Assembly: GCA_011009095.1 (NCBI GenBank)
Contig: VTPC01004670.1
Span: forward strand, 164,611-228,610
DNA length: 64,000 nt
Reading direction: 5' to 3'
Source of the DNA: Ignelater luminosus
Taxonomy: Eukaryota > Arthropoda > Insecta > Coleoptera > Elateridae
Positions 39,261 to 54,400 of the stretch are shown one piece after another. The first letter of the stretch is position 1. Each line of letters opens with the position of its first letter. The translations under genes were made by a program, and so were the position numbers. The notes under the pieces are model-generated. The model worked only from the letters and a program-made list of their open reading frames with translations. It was not told the DNA's origin and did no database searches.

Positions 39261-42100
39261 CAGATTCAACGACGACACGCGTTATAAGCACAAAAATCGT
39301 CCACATACCTCCCTGAATGATATAATTTTGTCGACACGTCCTAATATCTCCCAGCTCACTACATAATATTATAACACGAGTCATCAAAGAACACTACTTG
39401 CTTTCAACTTGACAGATTTTAAATATTTTTCACGAGCATCTAGATATCATGCACTATACGTATACATTAGCATTACATCCGTAAAGAACAGAAGGATCGA
39501 AGAGATCATTTTATTAGGGTTGATTTCATGCAGACACGTTCATGACGCGCCGCGCCGTTGGTGGTGGCGGTGGTGGTGGCAGCGACATACCTACCTTTTA
39601 AGATTTATCTTTGAGGTAACTACAGCGCCTAGCAATTTGAATATAAACTATCTTATTTGCTTCCAGGAAGTTGAAGAGGCATCCAGGGGGTTGCTAGTAA
39701 ACACAAACAACCCTTATTGAATTGAGACAGGAAACGCGAGAGGCCAATTTTACGGATTTCTTGTTGCGTTTCGTCTATTAGATTGTACATCCACGTGGTA
39801 ATTTCAGGGAGGCTTTTACGAAAAGATTAGGATGCCTTCTTGGAGGTTTTGAATGTGTAATGTTTTCTGTAGGTAGTAATATTTCTATTTCGTCGGTTTC
39901 GATCAACAAAAAGAAGCAGGTAGTAAAAGATAGAAGCTAGAAGGCAGCTGTCTCTGGCTGTCTCTGCTTGCTTGCTTTCTTTTGTGTATGCGGTAAGGGT
40001 TGTTGCTAGGCAACATTATGTCAATAAAAAAGAAATCAAAGACATCTTGCAATAATGTTTTTTTCATGAAAATTTTATTACAAAAATGATTGATAAAAGA
40101 AAAGGATAAATGACAAATTGGTTGATTTACTTGAATTCTAGTTTCTTATGTCATTTTATTCATTATTAGATAAGTTTCTGCAGATAGAATAGCCCACACA
40201 ATTAAGTAAGTTAGGATTAATTAAAGTCTTTTCTATAGAGAATTATTGCAACAAGAAGCAAAGTTATATCTTATTAGTTATAAAACGAAACGAGCTGAAG
40301 GTAAAATTAATAGTTTGAGGTTACACGGGTTAAACGATTCAAATTCATATTATAAAAGTCTAAAGACAAGCGAACTCCAAAAAAAGACAAAAAAGCAGTT
40401 CTTGAATAAAATTTATCGATAAGAACTGAAATATTTCATTACATTTATTCCAGCCTTATTTAAAATGTCAATGTCGTTGTGACATTTATTGTTTTAAACA
40501 ATAAATTATACAATTAAATAAGTGTGTTGACCTACCATTTTGTGGTTTTTATAAACGAATATCCGAAAGAAACTGAAGAAATCGTCAAATAATTTCATTT
40601 TTAAATTTGATATACTATCTAGTCGGCATCTTTTGTTCATTAAAATAAAAATCAAATATGGAAGCAATTATTAGGTAATTTTGTCACTTGCAGCAGCACT
40701 GTCAAGTTAACATTTAAAATCTCAAAATGTTGCCAACTTAGATTTGATTAGAAATTTTGATTTTGATAAGACTACGTCAATAATGCCAACAATTACGTAA
40801 AAAAAACCAAGAGATTTTAATTATTGCAAAGTTAGTCTTGCATTGTATGCTTCAATGCACTTTGTTTTATACGCACAATATTTATATGTATGTACATTAT
40901 CAATTTACAAGACTTATAAATTAAATTTTGTTTTGAACAATTAAACTTGGACGTTGGAGTGGTAGCAAAGGAATCTATTTAGTACTTGTGTTAGTTGGTT
41001 ATTCAATATTGGAAAATTTAAATTATAGCAAAGAAAACACGACTTCTATTTTGTTTCATTCGTAATATCAGTAATATCGCCATTACGTGCAAATAAAAAG
41101 ACTCATAGAATCCACCATAATTATTCTTATGGTCACAAACAGTTAACAACTTTAAGTTTTCATTGTAGTATGTTATCAAATATAATTTATTTTACAAGAA
41201 ATCTATAAGCAATGCTAGTCATCGATGAGAACTTTCATTAAGAGGTCTTTATTATTCGAATAACTAAAAATTAAATGATTATTCGTTTTCTGATTTGAAG
41301 TTTTAGGTGAAAAGATTCCAGTCAAAATATCAATTTTGTAGGCTGCAGATTCAAGGAAGAAAATAAGTAAGATGAAGAATCGAAGAGGACCTAACAAGCT
41401 AAAAGACCAGATTCCCTTTTTACATTAAGATAACAAACTTTTAGAAATGAAAAGGCAAGACGCATATGACAAAGATGCGAAAAGAAAAATTTAAATCTTA
41501 ACAGGAATTATCTGATTTTCATCCTTGTGGATGGATGTAATTCACTCTAGATGTTTTAAAATTTGAGTTGCATTATGGAATTCTTCATTCTTTATTTGCG
41601 TCTTTCCTCAGCAAATTGATAAAAACGTCGTTTTTCCTAAAATTTTTGCTTTTTCCTTTCCTAAAATTCCTTTTAATTCTCTTTAGTATCTTTCATAGTA
41701 ATCTTTGTGAGTCTTGACGTCTTGAATGTAATTTCTGAAGTCTTTCTTAAAAGTGAAATATATTTCTTATCAACGAATTAACCTAGTTAGCGAAAGAATG
41801 TGTGCTTAAATAACAATTAAGAAAAACAATGAACTCGAAGAAAATTAAGGCCTTTCTAATTATATCACAGATAATTGAGAAAACATTAAACTCCCTTAAG
41901 AAGACATAAATCTGAATTATGAAATTTACGATCGGTTAAAGCTGTTATCAACAGCAGCAAATGACCCTTTGGTGTGTTAATACTTCTTATAGTATAAATA
42001 TGGAGCCGGAAGAACCCTCCATTAATGGAATTCGGTAGGCAAATAAAGTGAATCCTCAATTGTATGGTAATCGACTTCTTGTAATCAATAAGCACAATGA
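39261..42100. other. Upstream region, no gene seen
   Basis: AT-rich; a GGTGGTGGCGGTGGTGGT run near 39560 is the only low-complexity GC patch. Possible regulatory region of the zinc-finger gene. Confidence 0.35.
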
Positions 42101-42310
42101 GCTGTGCTAGTTGACTTTTGGCCCGAGCGTCTCCTTGACCCGCTTCCTGTCGCTGTTGTGGCCAGAACTGTACCCGCAAAGTCGCCTTGCAGGAGGAGAG
42201 ATAGCGATAAGCAGCGGACGTCGAAGGTCCGTGGCAGCGGTGCAGCGTGTCTTTGCAACAACAAACATATGCAAGTAACATAAACGTCATCGCCGTAATC
42301 GTCATGCTGG
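42100..42310. promoter_or_regulatory. CpG-rich patch 2
   Basis: About 200 bp of GC- and CpG-rich DNA in an AT-rich region. Two overlapping minus-strand frames (137 and 139 codons) cross it but are composition-driven and show no conserved text. It may be an alternative promoter. Confidence 0.3.
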
Positions 42311-45300
42311 CAAATTAGGACGAGGACGCTCCCGATGTAGTTCTGCTGGTGCTGTATGCAGTTTGCGATGATGTGTGTGCGAGTTTTAAAACAAACACAC
42401 CTGTATTTAGATCTTACGTAATTCGGAAACTTGGAAAATGAAATCGTCACTATTAGAGAATCTAACCCCCCAAACTTTACCAAATTTACCAATAACATAC
42501 GAACACATTAAAAAGAAAATCTTGGAATCCTTTGAAGTTATTTTAATCATCCGAGGAAACCTTTTCATTTGTTAATGTTGTTATCTAATCCTCAAGGATT
42601 TACAAATATTCCACTCCACGTATGTGTATATCCTCGAAATGTTACTTAATAATGTATGTAAACAACGCATTTACTGATTCTGCAACTAACGTATTATCAT
42701 CACTTGACTAGTTACAAGAAAACATGTAGAAAAAACTAACGCACGTGGGCTTGGCGAGGAAACAAAATTGCGTAAGAAGTCACTGTCAGAATGATAAAAA
42801 GAACACGAAAGCAAAAGGACAAAACGAGATCGTCCCCTTCTAACATAAACTAAGTCATCACCGTTCCGCATTAGCTTGGACAATTTCTTTTCTCGTTACT
42901 TTTAGTTTTAACGAATAAAAAGGACTCAAGTCGAAATAATTGTCTTTTTATGCCTCTTCATTCCATTTATTTTCTTGTAAAAAGCCTAAACTTTAGCAAA
43001 TATTGATTTAATTGTGACACCACTGCTGTTAAAACAGATTATCTTATCTTGTCATCATCAAGGTCTCCTTTTTAAGAACCGTTTTGGTCTTTTAAGATAA
43101 CGTTTAAGCAAAGAGAAAATGGATTTTACACTTTGAAAATTTTAAATTTATATTACAGCGTGTTAACAGGAGTGACAATTGGCAATTCCAAAATGTCACT
43201 TAATTAAAAACTTGAAATACACAAAAAACGATTAAAGATATTGTTTAAGAAGCCGAAGAATCCACATACGCACGCACGCATAAACAACCTCCACTTATAT
43301 TTTTTTAAGAAGCTTTTATGTTCAATTGTTTCAATTTCTCATAACAATATTGTGCTCGTTATTAAAATAGAAAAAAATTAATTAATGTTTTTTTGAGAAA
43401 AAAGAAGTGATTGTCTTTGTTATTTACAGAAAAATACATCGAATCTACAATTCTTGAAAGTTTTTATTTTCTTTAATAAGTTATGTGGAGAGGAGGGATT
43501 TTTTGCTATACATTCTCGAATTTTTTATTTTGAGAATTCTCAACAAAATGATAAATAAAATACCTCTGCTAGAATTCTCCTTTAAGAAGAAATATCAAGA
43601 GAGATTACGTCAGAATGCAGATTCAGACTGGAAACACCTGCATTAGAAGAAAAAAAAAATAAAAGATAATTTAAATCGAAAGGTATATGTTTTATTGAAA
43701 GCAATATTTAAGAATTTTGTCGAGAAAGCAAAGAGAAGTTTAAATACAAAACACATACAAAATAGGTTATTTAGTTCAAGTACTTTTTCATGCAAAATTG
43801 CATTCTGAACATCATTACTGCATTATTTGCATAAAGAAATTAACCTTGATCCCAACATTAAATTGATTTTCAACTAGTTATCTTCAAATCCTATAAACAT
43901 TCCTGCTTTAAATATGATTACCATTCTTTTGTCGTTAGATTAGTGATTAAAAATTGTTAGAATTGTGTTGATTACACCGATTCTTTGTTAAGAGTTTTCA
44001 AATTGAAATTGCGGATTTATTGGGTCCAGCTCCAGTGGAGAAATTGTGTTGATTTGTTTTTTTTACCTTGAAAACTATTACTCTCAGGACTACCAATATG
44101 CAAGATAAAAAAATAATCATTACAGTATAGTTGTCAAAGTCTTAACAGATGTATAACCTAAATAGTGAAAGACTGACAAAACTTTGAGTAAAACGTCAAA
44201 GATTGTATTACATCTTACATCATCTAGTTGGCTTACTAATTTAGTAGGATTTTGTATGGAAAAAGGAGACAAAATAAGAAGTAATCGGTACATTATGACC
44301 AAAATAATCTAGTAAATGTTATGTAGCAAATTCACATGAACATAGAAATACGTCGAGATTGAAATCTAAAGCAAGTGGTGCATAGATTGAAGATGAAATA
44401 GTGAAAAGAACTCTAAATTTTCAGAATCCAGAGATCTAAAGATTACAGTATCAGCCAACCGTGAAGTACAGAGAATATTGGGATACACACAGTACACAAT
44501 CAAAAAAAGTTTACCAGAAAATTCTGGGAGAATTGCAATTTGATTTCCACGAATCTTATATTTTCCTTTGATCCTTTGTTTCGTATACAAATTCGACCTT
44601 CATTACTGGTATTTTGGAAATTTGAGGGATATAAAGTCAGTTAAATTGGAGGGCAATGAAGTTATGTCACGGGACAGTCACATCTGCTCTTCTTTCCTAG
44701 ACTCAAAAGACTACGGTGCTGCATAACGCAAAACTCTCTTTTTCTAAAATATTCGATGCCTTTAGACTGTTTAACTTGCATTTAGGTAACCAAGGTTTTG
44801 ATTTTGCGTGGGTTTATCCAAATAGGAAGGAAGTTACAGCCAAAACAAAAATAGGAACTTTTCTAAAGGCAAATAAATGTAGCTCAAAGAGAACGAAATA
44901 GACAACTTACATGCATAACTTAAAAACAAATAAAGTGGACGAGTTGTTTGAGTAGAGTATTATCCAACAGAAAAGTATGTAACTTCATCTTGTTCCTATT
45001 CCACATTTGTTAAAACTAGCCAAAATAAAATTACCTATGTATACAATATCTATGCGCATAGTGCTTTATTGCTCTATACTGTAGGGTACGAATCGAAAAC
45101 AGGCTTAAGCCCAAAATCAATATTAGAGTTAAAATGTATTTGGGAGAAGGGGCAAAACCTAACTTAAGTATATGGGTTTGTCGTTATTGTTTCCCAATCT
45201 TTGGAATTAGATTCAAGGTCTACTCTATCTACAGCAGTCATTTTCAAGTATAGAAACTATTCCGAAGTTAACATCTCAATCGAGCCTTCAGAAAAATAAA

Positions 45301-47681
45301 TGAAACTAGGTGTGAAAATTCAAAGATTGTTTATTTTCTATTACCTTGTAAACCTTGATGAGGTGAATGACGTAGAACAAAACTCTCAGTGGCCATGAAT
45401 TACATCTCGGTTAACTGTAAAGGTAAGTATATTTTAGGTGTACTTATTTTCTGAGTTTATATGAGTTTATGTAGTACTCTACACAGGACCATTCTAAACA
45501 TCAGACAGTATTGCAGTTCTTGTATCAACGTATCACCGGCAGCAATATACACTAGATATTTTGCCTTGCACTGTGTGGTTCTAGTAGTCTTCTTTAAATG
45601 GGCAGTGAGGAAAAGGAGATATGTTGATGTGAAAATTGACATTATCATTTCCAAGAAATATCAGCCTCTCTTTCAGAATCACCCGGTATACTTGATTTTA
45701 AAATAGGAGTATTGAGACCGTAAGGTAATTATCAAAATAAAAAAAAATGCATGGAGATACTGGGCATCAAGAAATATAACTCGAGGTCCTATTAAAAAAA
45801 ACAATGACGTATGAAAGCGATTCTTAAAATGAAAACAAAAATGAATAAAGTAATTGATTTGATTTATTCGAAGTTAACAGTACACAAATACTCTAACGAT
45901 GTAGGTAGGCACCTACTTCTAACGAAAGTGAATTTGACTCACATTTGAAGGAATTCTTAAGTATCATATTCTTAATGATTAACAGCGCAGAAAATTGGTT
46001 TGTATAAATAGTTAACAAAACAAAAAAGTGCTCTTTAAATTACGTTAAATATTAAAAGTAACGGAAATTACTTAATTATACTTGCATATCGCTTAGACAC
46101 AATGGAAGCTATTATTCTAGTAATAAACACATGTGAAGCACTAAGTTATAGATTGAATTTTAAATATTTAATAAAATCGCAATAATCGCAAAAAATACGT
46201 AACTGGATTATTGGATAGATTAGCTTGTTTATTGGCGCATCAGGCTTCTTCGATTGTTGTTTGTCTTTGATATCAAGTAGGTCTCTGTTTGATCATTACG
46301 TTATTTACTGGCATACCGGGTGTCCATGAAAATAAAAGCGCCCAATGTCCTTCATTTATTTCTTAGAATAGAATACAAAAATTAGATTCAACGGAGGTAT
46401 AATCAGCAAATGCGATTATGTGACGCACGTCTCAATCTTTTATAGCTTGAGGTTTAGCTAGAAAGAACATAAATTTTTAAATTTTAAATAGAACATCATG
46501 TATACATTTACATATCTTGAATCAGAATAAAAATTCTGAGTTTAACGGTAGCACATTTTTAGTACAGTACTTGAACGTTGGCAAAACAGGTAGTTGCTTG
46601 GTTATTGTCTCGTTGTTTTCTAAAAAACCAATTTTATTTCTAGCCAACATAAATTAGGAAATTTCGACATTGACAAGTATTATAGGAAACAAAAGCAAAC
46701 AATAACAAACATTTTGTTCACGTAGCGGCTTTTTTAATTAGAAATTACCTATCCATCTAGAAAGTCGAGGACTGGGTTATAATATTGGATCCAGGATCCA
46801 CTACAAACATCTCTAATGCGCGGAAAGTTAGTTTTGTTTTTCTGTGAAGTCTGAACTCTTCACTTGGTCTAGGCCAAGGCTACCCCAGATTAATGTTTTT
46901 TTTTATTATTATCCATTTGGGCTTATAATAAAGTCGTCTTTCAGTCGTACTTACTCAGTGTGTTAAAGTAGGTGTTCGTGAATCAAGCATGTTGAGCAAG
47001 CGTAATTTGAATCAGTCCAACCCCGGTTTTGCCCTCAAGTCCAAAGGAGAAGATCGCTATCTTAATGACTTGGCTTTGTAACTCATGCAGAAATGTAATG
47101 TCCGCGCCCCTTCATCTAAAGTGAAATATCCAACCAAAAGTTTAGGTGTTCCTCTTACAATCTTGTAGTAACTTCTGACAATTTACAGTTTCACATATCT
47201 ATTTCCTTTCACATTCAATGAGCTTTTAAAAAATGTTGAACATGTTATGTATTTTAATGAAAAATGTAAACGACAGTGCGAAGTCAGGACTGAAAACATC
47301 TCTTTTACACACGCTTTAACAAAGTAGATAAACTGTAATATCCGAATAGTGCAGATTTCTATAAATAATAAGAGGGTCACAAACTAAATCCTGCGAAACT
47401 CCTTAAAGATATTCAGGCTGTTTGTCCTTCTGTTGAAAGTACATTCGTACCATATAAATAAATGTTCTCGTACTCCATTTTCCATTATAATTCTTGTATT
47501 TGCTATTATCAAATGCTAATTTTGATAAGGAGCAATTGAAATCTGAGATCTTCGGAGAAATTATGTCACTTAATCTATTTAATAGTAACCAATGAGTCTG
47601 CAATTACACATTCAAATCTCTAACAGCTTCAATTATAAGTGGCATAGATAAGACATATTCCTCGATGACGCAATTAAGTAA
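42311..47681. other. Long non-coding stretch with transposon ends
   Basis: No gene. Near 45680-45692 a transposon-like terminus ends in CACCCGGTATA, and near 46313 a terminus begins TACCGGGTGTCC; they face away from each other, so each is an end of a separate decayed Tc1/mariner-type copy. Otherwise AT-rich unique-looking DNA. Confidence 0.4.
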
Positions 47682-47691
47682 NNNNNNNNNN
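47682..47691. other. Assembly gap (10 Ns)
   Basis: Ten Ns mark a join or unresolved bases; true length unknown. Confidence 0.99.
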
Positions 47692-48189
47692 TAAAATTAC
47701 TTCAAATAAATAAATTTTGTTTGTTTTGCTAGCAGATATCAAAGAAAGAGAAACTACAAGAACTTGATGAATAATACAAGTCCCTGAGATATCCCTATAT
47801 GGAAAGGTATCTCAGAATATTTGAATTAAAGACTTGGTTCTTTTAAGATCACTAAAACGGTTCTAAAGGTATTTTTAAGAGGATCAATCAATGTTCATGG
47901 ATAAAAATATGCATGAGTGTTAATTAATATTATTTTTTTAGAATAAAACTCAAAAGACTGGACGATTTTCATTGTCATACTAAAAGAATTAAATGGAAAC
48001 CGCCCAGTATTAAAAAATCTTCTTCCTCTTCCTGTTTAATTGTAGCATTGCACACATATACATCTTGAATCAACAAAAATTCTAGCCGCCCAAAAAAAAC
48101 TCGCAAAAATGTGTCTTTGGAGAAAGGAATTTTTAAGTTCTGTGGGTGCAGATGTAATTCTTGAATGTTGAATTTCAATGCCGCTTTAC

Positions 48190-48490
48190 CATCTGCAGAT
48201 AACCATCCAAGGGGGAACCTTGTGACGATTCCAGCGCGGTGGCATCTGCGCTACATCTTCAAAGCCATCACGCAAGGCACGAGGACATATTATATACATG
48301 TAGAACCGATATTATTAGACTCTGCGAGCGAGAGACACGCGCACACCTCCTACAACTCATGCTCTCCTGGCCTCCGGAGAGACTAAACCAGCTCTTGCGC
48401 CACACCAGCAGAGAGACTTTGCAGTTTTTAGGAGCTCGCCGAAGAAGTGAACGTCACCGTCTCCACATGTGTGTGGTGACTTTTTTGTTG
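48190..48490. promoter_or_regulatory. CpG-rich patch 3
   Basis: GC-rich segment with several CG dinucleotides and an in-frame plus-strand open frame (48239-48502). The frame's text (RAHLLQLMLSWPPERLNQLL) could be the C-terminus of a LINE or a chance ORF in a promoter. Not decided. Confidence 0.3.
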
Positions 48491-51400
48491 GTTTGTTTCT
48501 AGTGGATTATTATTATATATTAAAAAGAAGGTGGGGAATATTACGTATGAAAAAACAAGTTATAGTTTTTATCCTTTGATACAGTTTTCATAATATTAGG
48601 AATGGCCTTCAGGGTTGGCATTTCCACACTCTTATGCAATAAAATGACATTCTTAAAATTTAGAGGTCACCCGGATTGAAAGAAGGAGCGAGAGAAGCTG
48701 CTCGAACAAACCGCCAAAGCAATTCCATTGTTTTCTTTGTAAACGCACTTGAAATTTGGTCTTGGCCATCAAAAGTCATTGTTAACTGTCCGTCTTTTAT
48801 TGTTGTTAACGTTTAACATTATAAAAATGTATAACAAACAAGCCAATTAGTTGTCGAAGCGGGAACGATTATCCATCCACGTGCTTGTAATAAAGAAGCA
48901 ACTAAACACATCAGCAGACAGAATATACAACATTCGAACACGCTTCGGCAATAATAGCGGGATTCCATAGAAAGTGAAAAGAGGATGTTATTAATTCAAG
49001 TCTGGCCCCCGTCGTCGTTTGCAGCTCCAACAAATCAATAAAACGGAGTCCCTTAAAAGACCAGCAGAGGATGACCTTCTTCGCGCGCTGCTTCTTACGT
49101 AAGATGTGCGTGATCAACATTGAATTCTTCGGTCTTTTGTAATTTTCATAACCCACATATTAAAAGAATGATGATTGCATTATTATTAGTTAGTTGCCGG
49201 TGACATTACAGAAATTCTAGTTAAAACAGAAAATAAATATCTTCAGGAAAACGATAACAAGAATTTTATTTTGTTTACCGTATTATCGTGACTAAAAAAT
49301 TGCATACGTACAGCACAAATAAAGTACTTAAGATGTTATCCTCCTCCCAGCAACAAGTAACTAACAACTGCTAAATAACACCACGTCATCCTTGGAAGTT
49401 TAATTTGTTAACAAGAAAATGTTCCTTTAGACTTTAATCGGATGCTTTTAGAACTCACGTAAATTAATTCTTCAAGCATCGAGCATTAGTGATAAACAAA
49501 ACAACTTCAGCGTTCCAGTTAAACCTTTATTGATTTACGTGATTTGTAGAACACTGACGTGTGATAAAACGGAACAAGGAGGAATTTCCTAGATAAAGAT
49601 AAATACATTATAGTATCCCGTGAGTCATCTTCATTTATACTTTTCTTGTCTCTACCATTCCACCTAATATTCTTCTTATTCGCTAAAAAAAGGAGGAATA
49701 CCCACGCGAAAAAATATTATTCGACGTACTTTTGTTTTTCTTGAAGCTTAGGAAGCGGATGAAATCATGCCAAACAAAGATAGATGTGACTACTATGACG
49801 AATTTTGAGTCATTTGATTATTATCCAAAAAGTGTGTTATTTTACTTCAAAAAAATGGAAATAAACTAAGACGAATAAAACATAAATGGATTATGAGATT
49901 TGCGTCATTATCAGTTTAAATTATCTGGTAAATAAGTCTAACATCGTCACTGGGTTTTCAAGAACGAGTGAGTGACTTTTGCACGGGTGATTTTTCAATT
50001 AATTAAAAAGATTAAATTTTCTATTGATATACCTTTCCTATTGTCTGAAAAACAATATGCAAGTTTTCTTTTACTGCTTTTATTTTGTTTTGTATAAAAC
50101 GATTACATTTTGTGTGACTCAACCTTCAGGATTACTAGCCAAAATTGCGTTTACTAAATAGTTGCGTTGAATCATTTATGAATTTAATTTTATTTTGAAA
50201 ACATTTTTAAAAAATATATACAAATCCTTTAATTTATACTGCAATAACACGCTCTCAATATTTTTTTTATTAGTAGTAGTTATGTAACAATATATTTTTC
50301 CTTCAAACAATCTAATCTTGTTTAAGTTTTTGCTTGAAATAAACTAACCAAACTTTATTTGAACTTAGCGTTCTAGCTAAATTTGTATTTATCTTATTCG
50401 AGCCAATTTTTTGCATCAGGAAATATAACCTCGTCCTGTATAAACTAACTTATCCTTATTTCAGGCTATAACCTAAGTTTTTCCTATCGAGCCTATGTTT
50501 TGTTTGTACTGGTGAAATATTGTTTGCCGGTTTTATCATATAAAACTTTATATTTTAGTTGCTAGATTTTTAAATAAATTGGCTAAAACGTAATTTGGAA
50601 ATTGGAACCAATAAAAAATTTGTTTTGTGTTTTGTTTGTAACAATAATAATTATTTTATTTGAAACGATTCATTTGTTTTGGAAAGTGGCTTGGTCATAC
50701 TTTGTTTATTCTGCAGGTGCATAATTTTCTTTATTTTTTTTTATTTATTAGAGTGCAATTTACCTCAAATAAATTTAATCCTAAATATGCAAAGAAAATT
50801 ATTTTCATTTCGATTTAATCAATTTAACATTATTGTTTTTGTTTTGGTTTAATTTACACCTAACCTCACATTTTGGTTTCTATGAACTTTGTGCTTTCAG
50901 CAGTTGTAAGTTTTTTTTCTCTAATATAATTATATTACCATCTTTGGAGTCTCAATAAATTCCAATACAGCTCTAGATAATTCTAATTAATTATTCTGAC
51001 TATTGTAATGTACATAAGGAAGCAGGTTATAATTATAAATTATGAATGAAATATCTTACAGAGCATTAGAAGAAGCAGAACATGGACAATTATAATAAAA
51101 TAAGGAAAAGTAAACTCCGTAAATAAATACTAAATTTGTACAACATACCCAGGACTAAAAAGGCCAAACATGATAAATCAAGTTAAACAAGACCATGGAA
51201 AATCGTACATAAGAAGAAGGGAGACGGAAAACAACGACGGATGAAGAACAGAATTACTTGGATCTTATTGTTAACATCATTAAACAAGTAAGTACGCTTT
51301 AAGAGGTTTATCTAGAAACCATCTTTTCACTCTTTCATGTCTAATTTGTATTGTACTTGCCATTCCTTGGTTAATTCTTGTGGTTAGGATTAAATTAACT

Positions 51401-54400
51401 TTTTAACTTTTTTTCTTGTTACGAATGTAATAATTAACCGTTTAGCGACTAACACAAACTTTATAGATGAAAATCACATAATTATTATTAATAATAGTAG
51501 ATGTAAAAACTTTCAATTGAAAGGTTGTACAGCAATTAAAGATAAATAGAGAATCAGGGATTTCAAGAGATCGGTTTTGATCAACGTTAATTAAGGTGAG
51601 CAAAAGAGACACAAGCATTATAACATTGGTCAAAAATTATATTGACATTAGCCACGAACTTCGTACCTTAATATCTTGAAAACTTCTTCAAAAGATTTTG
51701 TGTTGTATCGAGTAGGGCTAGTTTTGTATCAGTTAGGGGAAGCAAGCATTTCTTAAACTTTGTGAAAGTTTAAAAAAGGAGTTAGCATCCTTCTGGAAAA
51801 TGGAAGACACATCATATTCAACATAAATGTCAACATAAGTGTTGATGTAATCCAAGTACCTTTTTAGTGTGTTGAATGTTTCAAGGTGCTTGGATAATAT
51901 CTAAGCAATTTCATCAAGTGTCAATATTAGGTAAGTAATCACGTAAATAAGTCTTGTTGCCGTATTATGATTAAAATATTGTTCCAAACATAAAATCATT
52001 TTGATTGACACCTTAGTAGTTGATTCATTTCTGTAGTTTAGAAGAAAAAGACATTAAACTGAAAAATACCTGGCTCAGGCTACTCTTTTAAAGACGTTCA
52101 CGGCTCTTTTGAGGGCTGGGTTCGACTATAAAGAAATAAATTTTAGAAGTTGAACCAACAAGAGGCCAGCGAGATATTATCTCCCTGTAGATACAAAAGT
52201 CAATAAAAGGAAGGTTGTACTTCGTCCGGGATCCCTTAATTTGAAATACGGTATTCGCGATATTTAAAAACTAGTTTTGCTTTTTCTTACTTTTAAATAA
52301 TGGCAAGTTGATGTTATAGACTGTAAGGTTGCTTCAGTCATGGTAAGTGTTTTTAAAGTACGAGGGTGGTAAAAATGACAAAAAATAAAAATGTTGCGCG
52401 TGAGAAGAAATACCAAAGGAATTCCAAAGTACTAACCAAGCTAAGCAAAATCTCGTATTTCATGTCGCAGTGTCCTTTCTCGAACGGCAGCTGGCGGCTC
52501 GACAGATCCGAAATGCCAGGGATATTTTAAAAGTCGGTCCGAACTCGATCATCGTTCCAAATCCCAGGAAAACTAGACTTAAACGAGCATCATTCTAGCT
52601 AGTTCATCATCATGGATTGTCACTTCTTTTTGTTAGTATTCGTGTTATATTATCAGCAAGCAAGCAAGCAAATCAATGTTGCATTCTGGTTCCTGTGGGA
52701 GCCGAAGGCCAATAAAAGAGTTTTATTCATCTTCAGCCGAAGTGGTTACGTAAAGTTAGGTTTCTGGATGCGACTACCTTGTGGCGGTTCCACGTTTGGA
52801 GATGGGAATGGCGCTAATGATATTTGGCGGGGGTTAGTAAAAAATACTCTTCCTCACTTTTCTTCACTACTAAGGAAAACCACAGTAAAATTTTAGTGGG
52901 AACAGAGAGTTGGGCAACGGAATAGAATGATTCTAAGCACCAAGTGGGGAGCCCGAAGAGTGGAACTATTAGCTGTTGAAGGTTATCTTATGTCTAGAAG
53001 GATGTCTTCAGGGTTTACGGCTAAGTTGGGATCGTGTGGGAGGAGTAAAATCCGGATTAAAATGATGAAATTGATTTAATGACAAAACTGTGAGTGAACA
53101 TGAACCGTGAAAATAGTTTCCAATATGTATGAGCGCTATGGACCTACTGTTCAAGAAGCATCAATGTATTTAAGTTTCTACAGTATTACTATTCTGGTGG
53201 GTTGCTCGGGATGATCTCTTGCAGTTGGTGACTTGTTACTCCACATTCAACGAGCAAACACCGACGAAAACAGCTAAGAGATGTCGAAGGTATAACGATC
53301 TAGATGAGGGGTACAGTTACAGCATCAAATAATGCATTTCAATTTTAATTCTTATTCATTGTTATTATGTTATTAATAAGGTGCGCCGAGTTATCGATTT
53401 TTACAATTTCTCCTTCCTCTTCAATCCAGAACGAATCTTTTAACTACACATTCGATTTAATTACACGCCGTATTAATACATAATATTTTTAATTAATCAA
53501 AAAGTAGGTTAAAAAACGCAATTGTTGCAATTTGCATTAATGCTTAATCTTTGTGCACATCTGGTAATTGAAGAAACAACTCTGCAGAAGTTAATATCAT
53601 TCTTATGAAGAAGATATTATTACACTTTCTCTTTCTGCTTTTCCATTTTGCAATATTAAAAATTAAAAAGTGTTTACTATTCGCAATCAATGAAAAGGTA
53701 GATTTCTTCCTGTATGAATTATATAAGGAATGAGGCCTCTGGATGCTGCTATAAATAATATATACACTAAGGAAGAAATCATTTCCTTCTAATTCTTTCT
53801 TCTTGATTGCTTTCATTAAAAGCTAAAAACTAAGAGTAGGTGGTTTTTAGTCATAAGACGATTACAAGACAAAATTAACGAATCCGATTTTCTAGAAAAC
53901 ATTAGTAACATACGAATACGAATTCTTCCAGAAACTCCGCTTTTTTTCTCTTCTATTAATTTTTATTTACGTATCATAATCTTTTTTATGTTGCGTACAA
54001 AAATGTAACAATAATAAAAAGTGCCTGCTATCTTTCTTTGCTATCAATACATATTGTAAAAGTCAAGACAAAAAAATCCAATTGTTTGCTACAAATGAAT
54101 GTCATTTATTATCTTTGTTATCAGAAGACTCGACCAGATTCTGAATGTTCAAAGTGTCCTCGGTGACTTTTTTAAGAACTATTTTCTTCTTGATAACATC
54201 TGTGAATTTTTTGTTATAAAAAAGGAGCACAGGGACATATTTAGGATTTTTTGCTGTATACGAACTAAATAGTTTCCAGAAAAAAAGTGAACATTCATAT
54301 ACTAGTTATTTTCCTCCGAATAACTTTGAAATTACCAAGAATTCCAACCGGAGATAATGTGAGAGGCTAAGAGGTCAATCTGAAGGATTAAACGACGAGG

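Noticed and set aside
41886-42498. Overlapping minus-strand frames of 137 and 139 codons
   Set aside because: No conserved motif, and the frames are open only because of the GC-rich patch they cross.
48239-48502. Plus-strand 87-codon frame as a LINE RNase H C-terminus
   Set aside because: Only a loose L..LL...R..L.FL resemblance; no RT or other LINE part nearby.
52612-52896. Secreted small protein gene
   Set aside because: Hydrophobic start but no clear donor, no domain and no neighbouring exon found.
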